In this document: piece by piece, positions 56,723-64,000 of the stretch
How positions within the stretch are numbered: the first letter of the stretch is position 1
Layout: each line of letters starts with the position of its first letter
Assembly (NCBI GenBank): GCA_021018815.1
Contig: JAITYX010000012.1
Location: forward strand, 4,699,001-4,763,000
Direction of reading: 5' to 3'
Length of the DNA stretch: 64,000 nt
Source of the DNA: Talinum fruticosum
Taxonomy: Eukaryota; Streptophyta; Magnoliopsida; Caryophyllales; Talinaceae
Notes under the pieces: generated by a model
Database searches by the model: none
Told to the model about the DNA's origin: nothing
What the model saw: the letters and a program-made list of their open reading frames with translations, nothing else
Made by a program: the position numbers and the translations under genes

Positions 56723-58330
56723 GTTTCCAATTATGTTTCGAGTCCGATGTACTCGGTGCTTCATTCAATAAAGTGAACCTTTCCGCTTACTCCTTGCTTC
56801 CTTTAGTCGTTAATTGTCTTGCCTCTAATGATGAACATGAAATTCCTAAAGAATTAATGAAAGCTATGTAAGATCATGAAAATTGCTCACCAATAATAGA
56901 GGAAACTATAATAATTAACACTGGGGTCGGTTGATCAACCCCAAGAAGTTAAGATTGGAAAAACCGTATATACTGGAAGAGCGAAGCAATTCACTTCAGT
57001 CCTTATAGAATTTATCGTTGTATTTGCATTGTCTTACAAAGACATGTTGGGTATATATCCAAGCATAGCAGAACACAAACTTCCGCTTTACGAAGATGGC
57101 AAACCAGTCAAGCAGAAGTTGAGGAGGATGAAACTAGAATGGGCTTTGAAGATTAAGGAAGAGGTTCGGAAGCGGTTGAAGGCTGGGTTCATTAAGGTAG
57201 TTCACTATCCTCGGTGGGAAGCAAATATAGTTCCGGTCCTGAAGAAAGATTGCGGGGTTTATTTATGCGTTGACTTCAGAGATTTAAACAAAACTAGTCC
57301 TAAAGATGATTTCCTATTGCCTCATATCGATGTTTTGGTAGATAATATAGCGGGTCATGCTTTACTCTCGTTCATATAGCGGGTCATGCTTTACTCTCGT
57401 TCATGGACTGTTATGCTGGGTATAATCACGTGAAGATGGCTGTAGAAGATATGGAGAAGACAACCTTCATCACTCAATGAGGATCTTACTATTATGTGGT
57501 GATGTCATTTAGGCTCAAAAATGCTGGTGCAACGTATCGGAGAACGACAACAACACTACTACATGATATGATCCATAAAGAAGCTGAAGTTTACGTAGAT
57601 GATATGATCATAAAATCCAAAGATAGTGCAGGGCACTTACCCAACCTGAGAAAATTCTTCCACGAGACTTAGGAAGTACAACGTGCACCTTATTCCTTAA
57701 AAGTGTGCCTTTGGAGTGACCTCGGGTAAACTGTTAGGCTATGTTGTTGTTCTTAGAGGAATTGAAGTTGGATCCATCCAAGATCAAATCCATTCAAGAG
57801 ATCCGCCCACCAAGTACAAAAATAGAGATAAGGGGTTTCATAGGACGTTTACAATACATCAGTCCTTTCATATCAAAACCGACTATGGTATGTGAACCTA
57901 TTTTCAATAAATTAAAGAAAGGATCCGAGCCCATTTGGGACACTCGAGTGCCAAAAAGCATTCGAGAAGGTTAAGGAATACTTGGCCAATCCTCCAGCTT
58001 TAGTTCCACCCCAATCGGGAAACCTTTGCTTCTATATCTCAGCACAATAGAAACAGACTATGGAAGCCATGCTAGCTCAATGAGACGGGAAAAAGAACAT
58101 GTTATCTACTATCTAAGCAAGAAGTTTCTGGATTATGATACTAGATACACGCCAATAGAGAAGACATCACTAGTATTAGTCTACGCTACCAAGAAGCTCG
58201 GACACTACATGTTAGCCCACACGGTACATGTAGTACCACCTATGGGTCCTATTAAGTACATACTTAAGCAACTCGACTATCTAAGGACCATGAATATTAG
58301 ACTTTATTAGCAAGAGACGTGCTTGGAGAA
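56723..58330 (+). pseudogene. Gypsy RT / RNase H pseudogene (G4)
   Basis: The linker (NLSAYSLLPLVVNCLAS, ~56,774; DMLGIYPSIAEHKLPLYED, ~57,040) leads into RT: VKQKLRRMKLEW, EVRKRLKAGFIKVVHYPRW, CVDFRDLNKTSPKDDFLLPH (~57,265) and YVDD at 57,592-57,603. RNase H follows: YYLSKKFLDYDTRYTPIEK (~58,108) and ATKKLGHYMLAHTVHVV (~58,188). It is the same family as G3 but on the other strand. A 29-bp tandem duplication and several stops break it. Integrase is not present to the right. The left end is the CACTA C2 terminus. Confidence 0.87.
57345..57402 (+). repeat. 29-bp tandem duplication in the G4 reverse transcriptase
   Basis: The unit starting atatagcgggtcatgc is present twice in a row without differences. 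G3 has it once. As 29 is not a multiple of three, it shifts the RT frame just before the block that reads MD.Y.GYN. Confidence 0.95.
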
Positions 58331-58538
58331 CTATGGGGAAATGTCTGTCGAATTCTCTTAGCGGATATGCAAGAATGTATCTTATTTCACCATATAATTG
58401 TGATTCCTGAATGCATTTAGGACCACTTACCCTCTAGAAGGAGCTTACGTCATATTTAGCATTTCAGGACATTTAAATATATATAATTAATAAACATTTA
58501 TATGTTCATATAGTCAGAATTATAGAAACAATAAGCAA

Positions 58539-61400
58539 ATGGATCCAAGTCGAGATTGGATGTACCAAATACACGATGCAACTGGTGATCTTAACATGGT
58601 CTTTATTGAAAAAGTTGAGGAATTTATTGCTTTTACTACTCAACAAGAGGTGTATCAAACCACGAATAAGATAAAAGTCTCCATGCACTAGGTGTTGGAA
58701 TAGGCCTTTCATGGATGTGGATACCGTCAAACTCCATTTATATGAATAAGGATTTCGTTGTAATTATTGCAAGTGCATTTGTCATGAAGAGAACTTTGAC
58801 GAAGAACTACATCCGAGTAGCTCCTCCAATCTACATGTTGGAGAAAACCTTATGCACGAAATGGTATTGGATGCATTTGCTCCAACAATATCAAACGTAG
58901 TTGGTCAAGGGATGAGTGAAGATGAAGAACAACCTATTCCAAAAGCAAAAAGATTCGTTGAGCTGATACAAGCTGCTGAGAAGCCCTTATATGGGGGTTC
59001 GAAATGTCCCTTTTGAAAGCGGTTACTCTGCTAACAAGTCTAAAATGCGAATTCAATCTTTCGCACCGGGCTGTTGATGGAGTTGCGTCGTTAATGAAGG
59101 ACAATGAGATGACAACAAACTTCTACGAAATAAAGAGGCTTTTAGCAGGGCTTGAGCTTCCGCATTGTACAATTCATGTATGTCATAAAGGATGCATGTT
59201 GTTTTGGAAAAATGTTGAACAGTTGGATGTATGTTTAATTTATGGCACTAAGAGGTATATCGAAATATTGCTAGAGGAAGAAAAATTCCTAAGAAAGTGC
59301 TAATCTATTTTCCCATAGGCTTAAGATTACAAAGACTATATATAACAAAAACGTGCCTAAGCATTTGACGTGGCATCATGAACACCCACGTATAGAGGGC
59401 ATTATAGAACATCCGAGTGATGGAGAGGTATGGAAGCACTTTGACACTACATTCTATCGGTTGTCATCCGAGCCTCGTAATGTGAGATTAGGATTGTGTA
59501 CCGACAGCTTTGCTCCATTTGCACACTATGGACAAAGTTGTTCGTGGCCAGTCCTTCTCACACCTTATAATCTACCTCGCTAGATATGTATGAAGAGGCA
59601 ATTCATGTTTATCAGTCTTCTTATCCTAGGCCCAAGAAACACAAAAGGAAACTTAGATATATATATCTAACCCTTGATCGAGGAATTGTTACATTTGTGG
59701 GATGTAGGAATTAATACCTACGATATAGCTCGATAGAAAATTTTCAATATGATGGCTGCCATCATTTGGACGGTTAGTGATTCCCTGCATATAGAATGCT
59801 TTCTGGTTGGATGACACCAGGTAGATTGTCGTGTCCTTATTGTATGGAGAAAAGCACATCTTTCAGGCTTAAACATGGGAAAAGCATTCTTGGTTTGATT
59901 TTCATCACAAGTTTTTACCTACAGACCATATATTCCGTACAAATAAAAGTGCCTTTTGTACGAATAGGGAGGATTATTCCCTACCGCCACCGAGGCTTTC
60001 GGCAGATAAAATAGGGGAATGTGTTCTTTACCAAAATCTTCGATCATCAAGGTAAAGTCCCTGGATATGGAGAATCACATAACCGATCAAGAAGAAGCAT
60101 ATTTTTGGATCTTCCCTATTAGAGCAAGTTGTTGATTCGTCATAACTTAGATGTGATGCATATTGAGAAGAATGTATTTGAACAAATCATAAACACGGTG
60201 ATGAACGTGAAGGGGAAATCGAAAGGTGACATTAACTCAAGGAAGGTCCTCGCCATGCATTGCCAACACGGTGTCCACCTATAGCACATATATAAGCTCA
60301 AAATACTTATATACATAACGTATCAAATTTGAACTTAGATTCACACCTCAACAGAATCTAGTGTGTTGGATTTATCTTGTATGTTTATGAGAATTAATAC
60401 TATCATAGATTGATTTTTTAATAAGATTGTCGGACAATAAATATATATGGTTGGACGATTGAGGTGGTGAGCAATGAGTTATTAATTTGTGGGAGATGAT
60501 GCCTCTGTTCAAGACTAAGGGAAGTGATATTGTTGTAGTTAAAGGGTACACAAATGGTGGGCTAGGTTAGTGCGAAGCCATCATATAATTGTGATTTCTA
60601 ATCCACTTTTAATGCATTTCATTCCCAAGGTTTCAGCTAAAATGTCAAATCATTGGCCTCTACTAAATTTACTCTTTATTTCCTCTAAGGCTGGGACTAT
60701 ATTAAATAATTTAACTAGTCATAATATTAAGAATTAACTTAGAATCTGTTCGTTTCAACTGTTAAAATTAGTTGTTATAATGTTTATAAAAAATTAATTA
60801 TGAGTTGTTATGAGCTACCATGGGCTGTTGTGAGCTGTCATGAGCTGTATGGTTAGTTGTTACAAATGTTATGAGTTGTTATAGGGGTTATGAGCTGCTA
60901 CAATACTAATAATAACTTTTTTAAATATAATATTTTTGATGATAATAATATTATGAGTTTTTGATTATCAGCTATAGTGGGTAGCTATTATAGTGGTTAT
61001 ATATGTTGTTATGAGTTGTTATACCTGTTATGAGCTTTTATGAACTGTTATGAGTTGTTATGAGTTATTATGAGTTGTCATAAACTGTTGGCGGTTATAA
61101 ATGCTTTTATAGATGCTAATTAAAATAGACCCTGAACTGTATTTAGTTTATAATACTCTACAATTAAAGAATATATAAAAAATCGATTGAGCTTGTGTCC
61201 ACCTTTATAGGTAACGTCAGCCACTCATATCACCACGGATGAAGTGATTAAATCTCTTGACATGGGTCCTAGTAAAGATGCACGTATGTGGGACCACTAC
61301 TACATTAATAACTACAATTTCCACACATACTTCTTCCGAAAGGACAAGTCCACCATGAATTATGGAGTTTCCGTCAAAAGGACGGATAGTGTTGGATACT
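58539..61400 (+). pseudogene. tnp2: CACTA TNP2-type transposase pseudogene (C3)
   Basis: The ATG at 58,539 gives MDPSRDWMYQIHDATGD, the start of the transposase-associated domain. Then come IPKAKRFVELIQAAEKPLYGG (~58,937), LLKAVTLLTSLKCEFNLSHR (~59,007), TNFYEIKRLLAGLELPH (~59,115), KHLTWHHEHPRIEG..HPSDGEVWKHFD (~59,356), EPRNVRLGLCTDSFAPF (~59,470), WPVLLTPYNLP (~59,548), MLSGWMTPGRLSCPYCMEKS (~59,796) and LDVMHIEKNVFEQ (~60,149). DUF4218 is missing; after a ~920-bp interruption a DUF4216-type piece (DHYYINNYNFHTYFF, ~61,292) remains. TNPA and both termini are absent. Confidence 0.87.
60271..61210. repeat. Interruption flanked by direct repeats inside C3
   Basis: GTGTCCACCTATAG (60,271-60,284) and GTGTCCACCTTTATAG (61,195-61,210) flank about 910 bp with no transposase similarity. 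From 60,780 to 61,090 the motif TTATGAGCTG/TTATGAGTTG recurs many times. The internal part 60,737-61,133 begins 'gaatctgttcgtttcaac' and ends '..ttaaaatagaccc', loosely inverted. It could be a decayed non-autonomous DNA element; the class is uncertain. Confidence 0.4.
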
Positions 61401-61521
61401 TGTGACACCCAAAAAGAAAATATATTAAGAAAAAAAAATATTTGATTAATATATATGATTTATTCTCTAAGCAACTTAATTTAATAATTGGTTATAATAA
61501 AGTTCCTAATGTCCTATTTAG

Positions 61522-61523
<2 letters not shown>

Positions 61524-61578
<55 letters not shown>
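61524..61578. repeat. (AT)n microsatellite
   Basis: About 27 AT dinucleotides in an uninterrupted run. Confidence 0.98.
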
Positions 61579-61581
<3 letters not shown>

Positions 61582-62739
61582 CAAATTTGTTAGTTAACTT
61601 TTAATTTAGTTGGAAATAATATTAGGAGTAAGTTTAGAAAATATTCATTTGCTTTGCTAGTTGCTTGGATTAAATAAATCTTAAAGCATGATTATCTTTC
61701 TAATGTCTTAAACATCCAAAACATATTCCTTTCATCCCAAATCCTCAGCATTTAGGCAAAAAAATCTAATTGCTTCTCCTTCTACCTTTGTCTATTGCTG
61801 CACTCGACCTCTACCACCATGCTTCAACCATCATTATAACACCACTCCCCTCCTCAAATCTGGCACACTCAACCTATCTACTCCTTACTCCAAATAATAA
61901 TTGTAACCCCTCCAAATTTGATTCATAATTCAAATGTGATGTTGAATTTTGTCTCATTTCCTGATGTAAAATCCAGCAGCTCCAAAATAAGAGAGAGAGA
62001 GAGAGATAGAGAGATAGAGAGAGAGAGTAAAGGAAACTTCATCTTCTTTAATCTCATTCATTTCAAACTTCAACCTTTATTGTTAAACATCTTAACTAAG
62101 AAAGAGTAGAGCCAAGAACAAAGGTAAGGGGGTAGAAGGAAGGTTCAAGAATACAACAACCAACAAGAACTTAGCTCTAACCATCTTCATTAAGGTGGGT
62201 TTCCTTCTCCTCCCCACTGTATTATTACTTTCTAACTAAAATAAATTTTGTAAGTATGCTTGTGGACCAACTTTGAATGCTAAAAAATGCAAGAAATTTT
62301 TGCGTGCATGTATTTTTGGGAATGGCTTATTGATGTAGATATGCTAGGATGATGTTAGAAAGGAAAAAGAAGTAGGTACATGATCATCATCATCCATTTG
62401 GTTGAGCTTCTCTTTTAGTTATTATAGTTTCATGCATGAATATGTGAATGTACTAATCATGTTAAGATCTTTGTGAAACCATGATTTTGGTTGAGGTTTA
62501 AAATATGCTAGTAAATATACTTGGTGTTGTGCTATTAGGGATGGGTGATTAGAAATGTTAACTCGAGTTTGCCCAAATCTTGGTATGAGAAGTAATTATC
62601 CTCCAGGTGCTTTTAATAGGTTTTATTGAGCTAATATGATACTTAGAATGCTGAAAAATTTATAAAATAAACCTTTTATAGATATCCCACAAAGACAAAA
62701 TATGTAGAAGATAAGAAAAGGGAGTTTGGGATCCACTGC

Positions 62740-62955
62740 TACCCACCACGGGTGCCCCTACAGGCTGTGGGGCAGGCCGTGGTGGCCAACAGCGATTTAA
62801 TTGAGCCAAAACACCCACAGCGGGTGCTCCCACAGGGCGTGAGGTAGCCCGTGGTGGCCACCAAAAGGCTCCACTGACTGTGGGAAAGCCCTTAATGACC
62901 TCTAGAGCCAACCATTAACCTCCACTGGCCATGGGAAGGTCCGTGGTGGCTTCCA
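62740..62955. repeat. GC-rich degenerate short repeats
   Basis: Units of the type 'ccac(a/g)gg(c/g)...ggccgtggtggcca' recur about four times at 60-70 bp spacing (for example ending near 62,789, 62,860 and 62,951). The block is GC-rich within AT-rich DNA. No coding function is apparent. Confidence 0.65.
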
Positions 62956-63168
62956 AAGAAAATTTTGGACCCTCATGACCCGAGGGCCTTATCCCATGAT
63001 GTTTGTAAACTTTGTATTTTGTGTCAAAAGCGAGTCTAAGACTTGAAGTATGGTTTTGGGCCTCATGAAGTAATTTACTAAATATATATGTGAAGAAATG
63101 ATAGAGATAACAACCATAACATAAAATGGGAAGTTGATTTCTTGGGTTTGAGCACTTTACCGGTACCA

Positions 63169-63753
63169 AATCTAGGAAAGTGACATGAGATGATATTCCG
63201 GCCTAAGGGTAGCGACTTTCACTCCTACATCATGAGTCCTTCTGGGTAGTAAACTTGGGTTTACGCATGAGTGGTTACTGAGTCCCAATACCGTGGTACA
63301 TTGGGTCGGCTCACAGGTGTTAAAATACAAAAATCTAGGAAGGTGACTTATTCCGGCCTGAGGGCAATGACTTTCACTCTTATATTACAAGTCCTCCCGG
63401 ATAGGAAACTTGAGTATACGCCTGAGTGTTTCCGAATCCCTATACGATCGTACATTAGGTCGGCTCACAAGCGTCGAAATACCGAGTCTAGGATGGTGAC
63501 ATATTCTGGCCAAGGATAACAGCTTTCATTCCTAGATTACAAGTCCTTCCGGGTAGTAAACTTGGTTGTACGAGTGAGTGGTTCTAAATCCCTGTACCGT
63601 GGTACGTTGGGTCCGCTCACAGGCATCGAAATACAAAATCTAGGAAGGTGACTTATTCCGGCCTGAGGGCAGCGACTTTCACTCCTACATTACAAGTCCT
63701 CCTGGATAGAAACTTATACACACGAGTGAGTGGTTCCGAATCTCAGTACCGTG
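63169..63753. repeat. Tandem repeat, 152-163 bp unit, about 3.8 copies
   Basis: Units start with aatctaggaaggtgac-like sequence at 63,169, 63,332, 63,485 and 63,637. Each contains 'ttccggcctgagggcagcga', 'actttcactcctacatta' and 'ggtcggctcacaggc'-like blocks. The last copy is interrupted at 63,754 by LTR A. Confidence 0.92.
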
Positions 63754-64000
63754 TGAAGACTCGGACTTTATACTTACACGTTTTTGAGCTCCATTGAGGA
63801 ATCAGGTATAAGACTTCATCTCTTATAGGGTTTTGACTTCAAGTCATTCCATGCGCCTTAGAAACTTTTCTGAGTGATATAACATTTCCTCTAAGTGTTA
63901 TAGAAACTATTATGTTATTTTCGCCGACTCTAACCGACTCAGAAAGCATACTTCTATATGCCACTTCATACTCGGTTCCGAGTTACCCAACACTCAGATA
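63754..64000 (+). mobile_element. Start of another LTR A, running off the window
   Basis: TGAAGACTCGGACTTTA at 63,754 begins a sequence that follows LTR A (compare 44,193-44,420) to the window end. It interrupts the tandem repeat after 'taccgtg'. If it is a separate insertion, CCGTG should recur at its far end, outside this window. Confidence 0.85.

Larger units (their letters stand above)
61401..63753 (+). mobile_element. Gypsy-type LTR-like sequence (5' end TGTGACACCC)
   Basis: It starts TGTGACACCC abruptly after transposase sequence, a common start of plant gypsy LTRs. Non-coding throughout, it holds an (AT)n run, a (GA)n run (61,990-62,026) and two repeat regions described separately. 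The right end is hidden by an LTR A at 63,754 and no target duplication can be checked. The assignment rests on the 5' end and composition only. Confidence 0.45.

Overview
The window looks like gene-poor, repeat-packed nuclear DNA of a flowering plant. Every recognisable coding stretch belongs to a plant transposable element: Ty3/gypsy and Ty1/copia retrotransposons (tRNA-Met-type primer sites, YVDD reverse transcriptases, plant-style integrases), three or four En/Spm-type CACTA transposons, and a small hAT-type element. I found no host gene, tRNA, rRNA or CRISPR array. The species cannot be named from the sequence. Nearly all element genes are broken by stops and frameshifts, so they are called pseudogenes. 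Names used here are local: LTR A is the copia/Sirevirus-like LTR, LTR B a gypsy-type LTR, G1-G4 are gypsy copies and C0-C3 are CACTA copies.

Layout. 1-4,175: unassigned DNA, a gypsy RNase H scrap (G1), a 5'-truncated LTR A and the 3' part of an LTR B. 4,176-10,188: a 5'-truncated CACTA (C1) with transposase (TNP2) and TNPA-like remains and an intact 3' terminus. 11,255-17,950: a minus-strand gypsy (G2) with an antisense plus-strand reading frame at its 3' side, interrupted by a perfect solo LTR A (14,071-15,600, target duplication AAGTG). 17,951-49,852: a second copy (G3) of the same gypsy, split by a complete Sirevirus-like copia element (20,110-45,723, target duplication TTTAC). That copia element carries a 10.3-kb CACTA (C0, 20,910-31,213, target duplication AGA) inside its 5' LTR, an LTR B between gag and pol, a third reading frame after pol, and a composite double 3' LTR. 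49,853-56,722: a promoter-deleted LTR A and another 5'-truncated CACTA (C2) holding a 919-bp hAT-type insertion. 56,723-58,330: plus-strand gypsy RT/RNase H (G4). 58,539-61,400: CACTA transposase (C3). 61,401-63,753: an LTR-like sequence with microsatellites and a ~155-bp tandem array. 63,754-64,000: the start of another LTR A.

How the pieces relate. Target-site duplications and uninterrupted copies elsewhere in the window fix the order of events: gypsy G3 first, then the copia element into it, then CACTA C0 into the copia 5' LTR. A fragment of LTR B lies inside C0. The most interesting biology is in the non-canonical reading frames. Both G2 and G3 have an antisense frame with its own TATA box and a conserved basic C-terminus. 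The copia element has a third frame after pol, also preceded by its own TATA box. LTR A copies share a palindrome about 70-90 bp upstream of the TATA box.
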